A stretch of 64,000 bases of DNA from Flavobacterium sp. KMS. GTDB taxonomy: Bacteria > Bacteroidota > Bacteroidia > Flavobacteriales > Flavobacteriaceae. Under the pieces are notes generated by a model that saw only the letters and a program-made list of their open reading frames with translations, did not search any database and was not told where the DNA came from. Shown here in pieces: positions 1 through 8,138 of the stretch. Positions within the stretch are counted from its first letter, which is position 1. Each line of letters begins with the position of its first letter. The DNA is taken from the NCBI RefSeq assembly GCF_000813005.1, contig NZ_JSYP01000004.1, positions 124,001-188,000 of the forward strand, written 5' to 3'. The position numbers and the translations under genes are program-made.

Positions 1-570
1 CCCGAAGTGGGGTAAATTGACTTCTGTGTCGTGTGCCATAGTGTGAATGGGTTCTCGGTTAGTACTGGTTGTGCCATCGATAATAAAGTAACCTTGTTTT
101 ATATCGCCTGTTTCTTGATTCAGTGGTACAATTACATATACATGAGTAAATAAATCTGGGCGAAAACTCGGTTGTTTGATTTGTCGGATATAATGCCTTA
201 TTCCCATATTAGCCAGTAAACAGCTTGCGAAAATGGAGTACGTTTTGCAATCGACTCCTTCAGCACGTTGTTTGAACGTACAGGCAGGACTTCGTAGCAT
301 TTGTTCCATTCCATCGGCTTTATACTGGATATGGTTGTATAAAAACCAATAAATCCTATCGCACGTTTCTTTCAATGAACTTTGTTGCAACCCCTTTGCA
401 ACTTCCTTTGTCTGATGGTTATACTTGATAACCATTTGCTTTATCATTCTCACGGTATCAAAAGTATTACCGTTGCCGAGGTTAGTCTTATCACAGCTTA
501 CCTCTGGAAACAACGGTTCGTACTCCTGACCGCCTAAGATGTTCCTTTGTAACAAGTTATCAATATCCAT
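1..570 (-). CDS. Transglutaminase-like cysteine protease-fold protein (partial, runs off left edge)
   Basis: An open frame of 190 codons starts at the ATG at 570-568 and continues past position 1, so the C-terminus is missing. A stop codon in frame just upstream fixes the start. The visible part has the spacing of a transglutaminase-like catalytic triad: Cys108 in a GVDCKTYS context, His143 in FTHVYVIV and Asp165 in FIIDGT. There is no signal peptide or membrane segment, so it is probably cytoplasmic or packaged. Proteins of this fold act as proteases, amidases or cross-linkers; the substrate cannot be told from sequence. It reads in the same direction as the small-gene operon at 4.5-8.8 kb. 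The family is inferred from motif spacing only. Confidence 0.6.
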   Translation of the reverse strand, partial: MDIDNLLQRNILGGQEYEPLFPEVSCDKTNLGNGNTFDTVRMIKQMVIKYNHQTKEVAKGLQQSSLKETCDRIYWFLYNHIQYKADGMEQMLRSPACTFKQRAEGVDCKTYSIFASCLLANMGIRHYIRQIKQPSFRPDLFTHVYVIVPLNQETGDIKQGYFIIDGTTSTNREPIHTMAHDTEVNLPHFG

Positions 571-925
571 TTATTTCATTTTCGTTCTTGTATTAGGTTG
601 TTAGGCTTTTCGTTTACAAATATTAGAATGATATAATGATGCGATTAAGGATTTAGTAGGGTGGTGGGAGGTTTTGTACTTTTAAGAAGCTTTGCAAAGG
701 TTTTGCAATGGCATTACAAAAAAATACCCGCTTCTGAAAAGGAGCGGGTAGATTAGATTTTTAAATTATTAACTCGTATGATGATTCTTAATAAATAATT
801 ATATATTAGCAGATGTAAAATGCAAACATCTTATTTTTTAGCTAGACAAAACTCTAAATATTTTAAATTAAGTTAGCAGCAATCTCATAACGCTATATCG
901 ATATAAACTCTAATAACAAATAAAC
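571..925. other. Intergenic region between divergent genes
   Basis: This 355-base spacer separates the leftward transglutaminase-like gene from the rightward HEPN gene and should hold both promoters. The only clear structure is the hairpin at 725-750. The rest is AT-rich; I see no exact TAnnTTTG element in a convincing position and no further reading frame of note. Confidence 0.5.
718..750 (-). terminator. Orphan intrinsic terminator-like hairpin with GAAA loop
   Basis: Positions 725-735 and 740-750 form an 11-bp stem (one G-T pair) closed by a GAAA tetraloop. Seven A residues lie immediately to the left (718-724), giving a U-run if transcribed leftward. No leftward gene lies to its right before 2.9 kb, so as a terminator it would serve a short leftward transcript or guard against read-through. 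Confidence 0.5.
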
Positions 926-1891
926 ATGGTAAGTTTAGGTGAACACAGTATTGAATCTTATGCACACATTATAAATGCAGATAAAACAGTTCTAAAATTA
1001 AATTCTTCCATTGAGAAATTTGGTTATTCTTTTATCTGGGTTGATGCTACCGAGTTTGAAAATAATTTTTCTGACATTGTTAGTATTCCTAAAAGCGAAG
1101 AACGTTTACTTACCATAATAATTGGTAGAGAGCAACATGGGATATCTCACGAGTTACACAATGCGCTTGTTCATAATGCAACTTTTGGACAAATGTTTAT
1201 GCATATGGAATATCCAGGAATTATTCTACTCAAGAAAATCGATAAATTTGAAATAAAAAACTCCACTGATGATTTTTTAGTGGAACAAAAAGAATTTTTA
1301 AGTTTTTATACTTTTGTTTCAGACTTATTACTACAACTAAGATTATACAAAATTGGTGAAGTTCGTTGTTCGCAGTTTTTCCATATAACATCAATAACAA
1401 GAGAAATTTCATTAAGAAAAACAGAGCTTTCCAGTGGCTCACATGGAGACTTTACTATATCCGACGAAGAAGCAGAAAAATTATCAATTTCTTTAAAAAA
1501 TAAATATGTGTCAAATTCTCTAACAGAATTAGCTACTAAAAATTTTAGTATTGTTTACGACATTCCTGATGGAAGAATTAGATTTATAACACTAATGACC
1601 TGTTTAGAAAGCTTGTTTAACCTAGGAAAAGACCAAATAGCTCACACAATAGCAAGGCATCTATCGATTATACTTTCGAAAAATAAAGAAGAGTTCAAAG
1701 AAAATTACATCAGAATTAAAAAGTTATACAACATGAGAAATAATATTGTTCATGGAGGAGAATATAAAGGTGACTTGATAACAGATTATCTTGACTTATC
1801 TGAAAAAGTTAGAAGAGCAATTAATTTTTGTAATAAACCTGATATGACAAAAGAGCAATTGTTTGAAAATTTGAATGCTACTGGATTTTAA
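926..1891 (+). CDS. ApeA-like HEPN domain protein
   Basis: A 321-residue soluble protein. The C-terminal third (about residues 215-300) is helical and carries R271-NNIV-H276, the R-x4-H signature of HEPN ribonuclease domains, in a context like the Apea-type HEPN family. The N-terminal 200 residues have no motif I recognise. HEPN proteins of this sort usually act as RNases in anti-phage defence or toxin-antitoxin systems; ApeA is a known single-gene abortive-infection protein. A second R-x4-H protein lies 103 bases downstream on the same strand. The function as a defence RNase is inferred from the motif and from the element context. The ATG at 926 is the only sensible start. Confidence 0.6.
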   Translation: MVSLGEHSIESYAHIINADKTVLKLNSSIEKFGYSFIWVDATEFENNFSDIVSIPKSEERLLTIIIGREQHGISHELHNALVHNATFGQMFMHMEYPGIILLKKIDKFEIKNSTDDFLVEQKEFLSFYTFVSDLLLQLRLYKIGEVRCSQFFHITSITREISLRKTELSSGSHGDFTISDEEAEKLSISLKNKYVSNSLTELATKNFSIVYDIPDGRIRFITLMTCLESLFNLGKDQIAHTIARHLSIILSKNKEEFKENYIRIKKLYNMRNNIVHGGEYKGDLITDYLDLSEKVRRAINFCNKPDMTKEQLFENLNATGF

Positions 1892-1994
1892 ATTATTTTA
1901 GAACTATATAGATATAGTCTGCGAATCTAATAAGATTAATTAAAAGTGACAAAGACATAATTTTGATTTTTTTAAATTATTACAAGGAAGAGGA

Positions 1995-2795
1995 ATGATA
2001 ATGGAAAAAGTAAAAAATAAGTACGAAGTTATATTAGGATTTGTAACACTAGTAATATCACTAAGTGCATTTAAACAAGAACTTGCTGAAATTAGATTAA
2101 ACTTAGGTTATATTACAATTACTTTAGCTGATTATTTTTTGTATTCAGTTTATGGGCTGTGCGTTTGTCTTTATTTATATATTTTAGAGAAAGTTGCCAG
2201 TGAAACCAAAATCGGTTCTTGGAAAATATTCAATATTTTAATCTGGGGAGCATTTATTATATTTACTTCAATTTTACTACTACCTTTTTTATTGATTATC
2301 AATATCGCATGTGCTAAAGCATATACATTGTATTATAAAGAAATTTCTGAGACAGGAAAAGCAATTCTTGGTAGTGTAGGAATACTGTCCTATCTATTTC
2401 AATTTTTAATAGTCCTCAGAATTGGAAATAGTATATTTAAGTCGAAAAAAGAATTAAGAGAAGAAATTATTTTAGATGAAGAAATTATAGAATTAGAAAA
2501 GGCAACAAAATATCTAGAAACAGAATTCTATTCTCATTCTATTTTAGAATCTTATAAAGCATTGGAATCTCATTTATTTAGAAAACTAATTGAGAAAAAC
2601 CCAAGATTTAATAAAAATAATTTATCGTCAAGCTTAATAAAAAGTTTACAATATGGTTTAATAAGTAAAGAAGATTTTGTGAAAATTAATGACCTAAAAA
2701 AAATGAGAAATCTTTCAGTTCACAGTGATTTCAAGCATACAAAAGAAGATGCTGAAAAAGCTTTAAAATTAGTAGTTGATGTATTAAAAAAATAG
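1995..2795 (+). CDS. Membrane protein with C-terminal HEPN-like domain
   Basis: About 266 residues. Three to four hydrophobic segments fill residues 12-145. They are followed by a charged linker and a helical C-terminal domain (about 165-266) with R238-NLSV-H243, again the R-x4-H HEPN pattern, in the manner of DUF4145-like domains. A purine-rich AAGGAAGAGG sequence just upstream is an unusually good ribosome binding site for this phylum; translation may start at 1995 or two codons later at 2001. Anchoring to the inner membrane suggests a sensor or effector that acts there. Together with the preceding gene it could form a two-component HEPN module. No partner or substrate can be assigned. Confidence 0.5.
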   Translation: MIMEKVKNKYEVILGFVTLVISLSAFKQELAEIRLNLGYITITLADYFLYSVYGLCVCLYLYILEKVASETKIGSWKIFNILIWGAFIIFTSILLLPFLLIINIACAKAYTLYYKEISETGKAILGSVGILSYLFQFLIVLRIGNSIFKSKKELREEIILDEEIIELEKATKYLETEFYSHSILESYKALESHLFRKLIEKNPRFNKNNLSSSLIKSLQYGLISKEDFVKINDLKKMRNLSVHSDFKHTKEDAEKALKLVVDVLKK

Positions 2796-2858
2796 ATTTG
2801 TTTACTATAACTCTTTTTAGGACAGTGTCAAAAAAAATAGATATGAATAATGTTTTTT

Positions 2859-3332
2859 TTACTTTTCACACATTTTTACCCTAATAGTATCTTTTTCAAA
2901 AACCAAACCCACATCACCTTGTATAGTTTTTTTAATTTCCTCGGGCGTCCATCGACGTCTATTCTTGTTAGGGCTATTCGCAAAAAGGACCGTTAGTATT
3001 TTAAATGAAAATATATTATTATTCTCTGTAAATTGTCTACCAATCTCAAACGGTTCTAAATGAACAAAATCACTATATTGTTTGTCTAAATTATACAGAA
3101 CAATATCATTTAATTTTCCTGATTTTATTTTTTTAGATATTATAGTATCTTCAATTCTAATTTTAAAATTTACAGTTGGCGAGCCTAATGAATGTTTATC
3201 TTCATGATACCAAATTTGATTAACACAAATGATCGGTTTAATTGTCTCTACTGTCCTATTATTACAAGAAGTAACCAACAACAATAGAATAATCAACTTT
3301 GTTATAAGGTTATATTTTTTCCAGCTTTCCAT
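2859..3332 (-). CDS. Small lipoprotein, possible immunity protein
   Basis: 157 residues with an N-terminal lipoprotein signal: a basic stretch, a hydrophobic core of isoleucine and leucine, and a lipobox LVTSC giving a lipidated Cys near residue 23. The mature part is polar with no recognised domain. Its start lies 31 bases inside the 3' end of the preceding HExxH gene, so the two are translationally linked. In toxin-immunity pairs a lipoprotein that follows a secreted enzyme toxin often protects the producer's own envelope; that reading is inferred from arrangement alone. It could equally be an unrelated envelope lipoprotein. Confidence 0.5.
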   Translation of the reverse strand: MESWKKYNLITKLIILLLLVTSCNNRTVETIKPIICVNQIWYHEDKHSLGSPTVNFKIRIEDTIISKKIKSGKLNDIVLYNLDKQYSDFVHLEPFEIGRQFTENNNIFSFKILTVLFANSPNKNRRRWTPEEIKKTIQGDVGLVFEKDTIRVKMCEK

Positions 3333-4195
3333 CCTTTGAAATTTTTATATTGTTCATTATCTCCTTTTGCTTTTATGTAATCTGATTCATATTTCATTTT
3401 CAAATTCATCATTGTTACCATTGCGTTTCTAAAACCAATAGAGACATGTTTCCAGTTTTTATCAACAAATGCCTGATGTCTATATGCGACATCTTCAAAG
3501 TATTCATCATCATAAAATTTCACACCTAATCTTCTTAATTCTTCTAAGTGCTTATACTCATGAGCACAAACGCTCATAATATCATACCCTGTGTCAAAAT
3601 TTAATCCTATATGCCCATAAACTATCCTAATATCCGCTTCTTTATCTTTCAAGTATTCAGAATCTGAGGTGACTCCTCCAAATTTAGTAACAGCATATCC
3701 AGTGTTAGATGGGTCATTTGTCGCATCAGTAATGGTTTGATACTTCAACTCGTTTAAGCTGTAGCCTGCCTCAGTATAATAATGGTTGTAAACGTTTTCA
3801 GCAACATTAATTCTTGTTTGAAGTGATAAATCAGTTATTATAGTCCCGTATTTTGTTCCTGCTCTTAAATTTACAATATTTCCAGTCCCTGTAAAAGAAA
3901 CTTGTTTATCAAAAAAACCGTCAGGAATGTTACTCATAGAATATGTATTCCTTAAAGAATCACGACCAATAATATAAATTTTTTTTTGACTGTTTGCTGT
4001 TGAACCTAAATATTTTCCTTGGATGTCAAAATAATCTCCTTCAGCACTCGAGGTAATTCTTCCTACTTGTTTTTCTATTTTTTCTGGTTTTTTAAATCTT
4101 GGTTCTCCAAGTATTACATTGCCCATATTATTATCTTGTAATTGTACTTTCTTATTCGAAAGTAATGTTAGTTTTTTGGTTTGCAATAATTTCAA
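3302..4195 (-). CDS. HExxH zincin-like protein with peptide-precursor-type leader (toxin candidate)
   Basis: 297 residues. The motif H212-E-Y-K-H216, in a helical context, is the zinc-binding HExxH signature of metallopeptidases; a third ligand is not certain. The first 31 residues look unlike a Sec signal. They alternate Lys and Leu around an NKK motif, then have a Met-x-x-Val spacing ending in Leu-Gly-Glu, which resembles the leader of Bacteroidota peptide precursors that usually end in Gly-Gly and are cut by C39-peptidase ABC exporters. The domain between (60-200) is unknown. With the overlapping lipoprotein gene it looks like an exported toxin and its immunity partner. Enzyme class is moderately supported; leader and role are inferences. 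Confidence 0.5.
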   Translation of the reverse strand: MKLLQTKKLTLLSNKKVQLQDNNMGNVILGEPRFKKPEKIEKQVGRITSSAEGDYFDIQGKYLGSTANSQKKIYIIGRDSLRNTYSMSNIPDGFFDKQVSFTGTGNIVNLRAGTKYGTIITDLSLQTRINVAENVYNHYYTEAGYSLNELKYQTITDATNDPSNTGYAVTKFGGVTSDSEYLKDKEADIRIVYGHIGLNFDTGYDIMSVCAHEYKHLEELRRLGVKFYDDEYFEDVAYRHQAFVDKNWKHVSIGFRNAMVTMMNLKMKYESDYIKAKGDNEQYKNFKGWKAGKNITL

Positions 4196-4524
4196 CTTTC
4201 TAAGCAGTTTCTACAAACTTTTGAGAAATACCATATATGTAATTCTAGGTAAAAATTCATAGCATTGGTTTATTAGGCTATATAACCTAAAATTTTACTA
4301 TTACACTTACTGTAAAAATAATCCTGTAAAACTAAAACTTGTCATCTATCTAAACAATACCAACTTTTAATGATTTTATAAAAAATATACTACAACAAAA
4401 TACAGCTATCTATTCCCTTTAACCGAATCAGATTTTAAAAAAAATATTACCCTATAACTATAAAAAAGCAATCTCAGAATTAATCTCAGATTGCTTTTTT
4501 TGTTAGTGTTTATTTTCTAAAAAG
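4196..4524. other. Intergenic region with terminator
   Basis: This 329-base AT-rich spacer should hold the promoter of the leftward toxin-like gene. It also separates that gene from the small-gene operon to the right. The only distinct structure is the hairpin at 4462-4501. I see no other gene. Confidence 0.45.
4462..4501 (-). terminator. Bidirectional intrinsic terminator
   Basis: A hairpin with arms 4462-4474 and 4488-4500 (A-run plus GCAATCT against AGATTGC plus T-run). It is symmetric, so it works on both strands; on the leftward strand it ends the small-gene operon whose last gene stops at 4525. Confidence 0.75.
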
Positions 4525-4779
4525 TTATTTTGACTGAAAATCGATTTTAAGGCGGTTTCTTATCATGAATGTGTATTTATCTTTCCCGCCATCTAATATC
4601 TTATTAAAAAGCTTTATTTTCATTTCATCATCATTTAGATACGTAGAAAGCTTGTTTGCAGAGGTTAATTTTGTGTTTCTGAGTAAGTTTTCTTTCGGAT
4701 TCTCTAATACACGGATAATAAAGTTACGATTAATTAAAGCATTGGTCGGGTTGTCAGATTTCTTTGCTGTTGATTTCAT
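4525..4779 (-). CDS. Small protein of unknown function
   Basis: 84 residues, basic, no membrane segment and no motif I recognise. It is the last gene of the leftward operon and its start overlaps the stop of the DUF3850-like gene by four bases, so the two are translationally coupled. A terminator follows directly. An overlapping frame on the opposite strand exists but lacks coupling to any operon, which favours this one. Confidence 0.5.
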   Translation of the reverse strand: MKSTAKKSDNPTNALINRNFIIRVLENPKENLLRNTKLTSANKLSTYLNDDEMKIKLFNKILDGGKDKYTFMIRNRLKIDFQSK

Positions 4780-5018
4780 AATTGTTTTTCTATTGATAAT
4801 ATCACATATCCTTCTTGCAATCCTAGAGTAGTATCCTCCAAAACATTCGTTATCGTTCTTTCATACTTCCAGTTTGAAGAGCTTTCCCATTCTAATACCG
4901 TAAATCGGATAGTGTCGCCAACTTTAAAATCTCTATCATTTTTTCTTAGTTCCCAATTCTTTTTACCAATGAAATGAAGTTGTGCAAACTCGTAATTAAT
5001 TTTTAAATCATGTACCAT
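4776..5018 (-). CDS. DUF3850 (ASCH/PUA-like) protein
   Basis: 80 residues with the layout of the DUF3850 family: an N-terminal HDLKI segment, the hallmark ELRKNDRDFKVGDTIRF core (about residues 23-39) and a C-terminal YVILSI strand. This is a small PUA/ASCH-type beta-barrel found mostly in phages and mobile elements and thought to bind RNA or nucleotides; no biochemical role is established for it as far as I know. It lies two bases after the preceding operon gene and overlaps the next by four bases. Family assignment is fairly firm, function is not. Confidence 0.75.
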   Translation of the reverse strand: MVHDLKINYEFAQLHFIGKKNWELRKNDRDFKVGDTIRFTVLEWESSSNWKYERTITNVLEDTTLGLQEGYVILSIEKQL

Positions 5019-5020
5019 AA

Positions 5021-5329
5021 CTATAGATTTATCAGTTGTTTTTCTAAAGCCATTTTCTTTGCAAAAGATTCTCTGTATTCCTGCAATTTGATTTTTAATT
5101 CTTCTGAAAGAATAAACCCATCAGGCACTCCATTTCTATCGATGAAAATAATAGCTTCAAAAGTTGATATGTTTTTGGCAAATAATCGTGTTCCAACATT
5201 TATACATTTTCTCGTTTCCGAGATTATTTCGTTTATTTCATTTCGGATATAATCGGCTGTAAATTGGCTTATAAAAAGTTCTTGTAATTGCGCTTTGTTT
5301 CTAATGTAGTTAAGAGTTTTAAGGTTCAT
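5021..5329 (-). CDS. Unknown small protein
   Basis: 102 residues, mixed helical, no recognised motif. It contains a strand-like AIIFIDRNGVPDG segment (about 60-72) and a charged C-terminal helix. It is in the leftward operon and ends two bases before the start of the DUF3850-like gene, so co-expression is likely. Nothing points to a function. Confidence 0.5.
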   Translation of the reverse strand: MNLKTLNYIRNKAQLQELFISQFTADYIRNEINEIISETRKCINVGTRLFAKNISTFEAIIFIDRNGVPDGFILSEELKIKLQEYRESFAKKMALEKQLINL

Positions 5330-5364
5330 AAAATGAAAATTTGAGGTTAGTTACTTAGCTGCTT

Positions 5365-5640
5365 TTATTTTTGGGTTTTCAAGTAATTACTTAATTCATG
5401 TATTTTTTTGGATGCTGATTTAAAAAAATCAATCTTTAAATCCAGCTCATCAATTTTATCTTTTTTTAGTTGAATAATTCTTTTTAATCTTTCTATTTCT
5501 TGTTTTTGTTCTAAATAACTATTGAGCGAAAAAAACAGAATTTCGGGAACTGTTTTAATATTTTGCTCCTTTGCAACTTTTTCTAGTTGCTTTTGTTGAG
5601 TAGCAGTAAAACTTCTTATATAGGTACTTTTCTTTATCAT
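5365..5640 (-). CDS. Ribbon-helix-helix-like small protein with coiled coil
   Basis: 91 residues. The N-terminal 45 residues (TYIRSFTATQQKQLEKVAKE followed by a second helix) have the strand-helix-helix layout of small RHH DNA-binding proteins such as MobC-like mobilization or plasmid regulators. The C-terminal half is a heptad-rich coiled coil (about 46-88). No catalytic residues. In a mobile-element operon such a protein may bind an origin of transfer, a replication origin or an operator; which one cannot be told. Confidence 0.5.
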   Translation of the reverse strand: MIKKSTYIRSFTATQQKQLEKVAKEQNIKTVPEILFFSLNSYLEQKQEIERLKRIIQLKKDKIDELDLKIDFFKSASKKIHELSNYLKTQK

Positions 5641-5714
5641 GTTGTTGAATTGTAGATTTTTTTTAAATAGATCCGCAGCTGCAGTTTTTCCAGGCTCGCT
5701 TAAAAGTCTACTTT

Positions 5715-6059
5715 TTATAAATTTATTAGTTGCTCGTAAATCTCATTGTAATACTTTCTAACAATAAATTTCTCATACTCATTTCGGGCTTCATAATCAT
5801 TGCAGCATTGGAGCAAAATAGCAGCTTCATATATTTTTAACTTGAAATTAGAAATAGGTTTACATTGATTTTCAATTTTCATTCTAAACCGAAAAAACAA
5901 ATTAGTAGTAACATCAACCGTCAACATATTATTAAAATACACATCATTGTATTTAATAGTTTGCATCACTCTTAATTTCTTAATCCTATATTGTGCAACT
6001 ACACTTTGAAAGATTTGAAAATTTTCCACCTCGATTTTTTTGAGTGTAATAGATTTCAT
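5715..6059 (-). CDS. Unknown small protein
   Basis: 114 residues, rich in Ile, Phe and Asn, without signal peptide or membrane helix and without a recognised motif. The start overlaps the stop of the upstream 74-residue gene by four bases, showing translational coupling in the leftward operon. No function can be assigned. Confidence 0.5.
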   Translation of the reverse strand: MKSITLKKIEVENFQIFQSVVAQYRIKKLRVMQTIKYNDVYFNNMLTVDVTTNLFFRFRMKIENQCKPISNFKLKIYEAAILLQCCNDYEARNEYEKFIVRKYYNEIYEQLINL

Positions 6060-6280
6060 AATTTCTTACTTGCTATTAAATTCCCATTTTCATAAAACTG
6101 AATCACATTTGTAATTTTTGCTAATGTGTGTTTTTCAAATCTTCTTAGCATACTTGTTACAATTGATTGGGTGTTACGCTTATTTTGGTTTATTGGCGAC
6201 CACCAAACCGCATTCTTTTCTTTTGTTTTAGTAAGGATTACCATTTTAATTTTTGATTGTTCTGGGGCAAATACTGGCAT
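6056..6280 (-). CDS. Unknown small protein
   Basis: 74 residues, basic. The sequence begins MPVFAPEQSK and has a helical middle (about 35-62) with no recognised motif. It lies 17 bases downstream of the 584-residue protein gene and overlaps the next gene by four bases, so it belongs to the same transcript. Unknown function. Confidence 0.5.
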   Translation of the reverse strand: MPVFAPEQSKIKMVILTKTKEKNAVWWSPINQNKRNTQSIVTSMLRRFEKHTLAKITNVIQFYENGNLIASKKL

Positions 6281-6297
6281 AGCTATAATTGGTTAAG

Positions 6298-8052
6298 TTA
6301 AAATTCACTAAAATCATATTGTGCAAAATCATTATCTATATTGATTATATTTTCATTCAATTTCAACGATTTCTTTTCAATCATTTGGGGCAATTTTTCT
6401 AAGTATTCTTTCGGCAAATTCTTTTCGACAAAATCAAATAATTGTGGCATTGTAATTTTATTTTTGAAGAACCGATTTACTTCATTTTCACATTTCTTAG
6501 CATGGTTCATTGTCGTTTTACGCCTTGCCGCATTGGCTTCCTGTTTCTTCTTTAAAGCTTCATATTTTGATTTATTTTGTAGATGTTCTCCCCATTTGGC
6601 TTTGGTATATTCAAACCCTACTTCTTTTGAAGTTTTTCGGGTCATATCAAAATAATCGAATGGAAACAAAGGCGGAAACTCGTTTTTAGCAAACCATTTT
6701 CTAGCCCATTCAGCACGCCAACGCATTTGTTTAATATCTTCGACAATTCCTGCTTTATTAAAAGATTCCCCCGTAAATGCAATCCATTTATTTTGCATGT
6801 ACAATGAAATTGCTTTTTTCCATGAACCAGTAAAAGGAGTTGTATTTTTATAAATCTTTGCAATTCCCTTGAAAAAGTCTTGTATTACCAGTTCTCTAAA
6901 ATCTTCTTTGAGCATAGTTCCAGAATAAGCTTCTTTAAACAGGTAACGTATATCAATCGGTTTGTAGTTATTATATTCTTGATTAGCAAGATTTACCGCT
7001 AACTCTTGCGGGTGAATTATCAGGTTTTGAAGTTTTTCAGACAAAGTATTTAAAACTTTAACACTCGCAGCCCCCACCCCCTCAGTTGAATTTTGCAGTT
7101 TGCTGGCTGGTGTTCTTGTAAAAAACAAATAAGAAGGCGTGACCGAAGGGAACTCCTTATCAGATTGAGAAATGTTCTTAACATTCTCTTTCATTTGAGA
7201 TTCATTTAAATCTGTTCTAGTATTCTCATTGTTATCAGGTAAAACTTTCTCATTTTCAGGGTTAACATATTGATTTTCAGCAGTAGTTAACTTTGAAGTT
7301 TTGAGGTCTAAAACTGTCAAAATTTCGCTATTTATGTGCACTTCAACGGGTCTATTTTGCCCCGAAAAATGATAATCAACAAATACCCCACATTCTTCTA
7401 AACGTTGTCTATGGTTACGCACAGTCTTTTTACAGAGGTCTAAACTTGTGACTCCGTTACGTTGCAATGCGGTTACTAAAAATGAGTTGATTCTGAATTC
7501 TTCAATAGGTCTAATTGCTGTAACACGTAACTTCATATACTGCTCGTTACGTTTCATCAATTGCGAATTATATAAATGCAATAAATTTTGGAATACTAGT
7601 TCTGTAGCGTATTTTACAGTTTGAATTTTCTTTTTCTCAATAATCAAACCGTAGTCCTTCATAAAAGCATCAGCCTGCACATTATATTCTCTAGGTTTAA
7701 GCATTTTACTTTTATGCAAAAAAACCTTTGCAAATTCTCTCTGTATATCGTTTAAATGATTTTCAGACAAGAATTTTTGAACTTCTTTATTATGTTTTTC
7801 TGTTAATTCGTTTTCAGCAGTAGTTTTGAAATTATAGACCGCAATGTACTTTCGATAATTATCCATTGTAATACTGAATGCTTCCATGCTAATTGCAGGA
7901 TAAACAGCCATAATACGATTTTCTGTTTGCAAAGCTGTTGCAGCGTTTGTTGCAATGGTTTCCTGAATTATAGTTTTTTCAGCAGTGTTACCAAATCCAA
8001 AAAGATTGGATGCTAAGGAAAATACTCTACTGTCTAAATTTTGTTTGCTCAT
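6298..8052 (-). CDS. Large helical protein with winged-helix-like segment; possible replication or regulatory protein
   Basis: 584 residues, by far the largest gene of the leftward operon. About residues 180-250 look like a winged helix: a helix with LVTALQRNGVTSLDLC, a recognition-helix-like TVRNHRQRLEE, then a beta wing. A polar low-complexity linker (about 260-320) joins it to a second conserved half. That half has several aromatic-rich helices and a Lys/Arg-rich helix near 490-515. There is no Walker motif, HUH motif or recombinase signature. Position and size resemble replication initiators of phages and integrative elements, but I do not recognise the family and the role is a guess. An inverted repeat lies in its leader (8080-8103). 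Confidence 0.55.
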   Translation of the reverse strand: MSKQNLDSRVFSLASNLFGFGNTAEKTIIQETIATNAATALQTENRIMAVYPAISMEAFSITMDNYRKYIAVYNFKTTAENELTEKHNKEVQKFLSENHLNDIQREFAKVFLHKSKMLKPREYNVQADAFMKDYGLIIEKKKIQTVKYATELVFQNLLHLYNSQLMKRNEQYMKLRVTAIRPIEEFRINSFLVTALQRNGVTSLDLCKKTVRNHRQRLEECGVFVDYHFSGQNRPVEVHINSEILTVLDLKTSKLTTAENQYVNPENEKVLPDNNENTRTDLNESQMKENVKNISQSDKEFPSVTPSYLFFTRTPASKLQNSTEGVGAASVKVLNTLSEKLQNLIIHPQELAVNLANQEYNNYKPIDIRYLFKEAYSGTMLKEDFRELVIQDFFKGIAKIYKNTTPFTGSWKKAISLYMQNKWIAFTGESFNKAGIVEDIKQMRWRAEWARKWFAKNEFPPLFPFDYFDMTRKTSKEVGFEYTKAKWGEHLQNKSKYEALKKKQEANAARRKTTMNHAKKCENEVNRFFKNKITMPQLFDFVEKNLPKEYLEKLPQMIEKKSLKLNENIINIDNDFAQYDFSEF

Positions 8053-8079
8053 AAGTACTTCTTTCTAATAACCTTTCGG

Positions 8080-8103
8080 CATCGGACGTAATACGCCCGA
8101 ATG
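8080..8103. promoter_or_regulatory. Inverted repeat upstream of the 584-residue protein gene
   Basis: CATCGGACGTA (8080-8090) and TACGCCCGAATG (8092-8103) are inverted copies with one G-T pair and one bulged T. It sits about 27 bases upstream of the leftward start at 8052 and downstream of the preceding small gene. It could be an operator for a dimeric regulator or, with only one base at the centre, a cruciform-prone site; the tiny loop makes a simple RNA hairpin less likely unless the centre opens. Confidence 0.4.
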
Positions 8104-8138
8104 CGTCTAGGAATTTTCAGCATTTGCTGGAGGTATTT

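Noticed and set aside
4565..5252. Plus-strand reading frames at 4565-4831 and 5010-5252
   Set aside because: They lie opposite leftward operon genes that overlap by four bases and include a recognisable DUF3850-like protein. The plus-strand translations look like low-complexity hydrophobic shadows.
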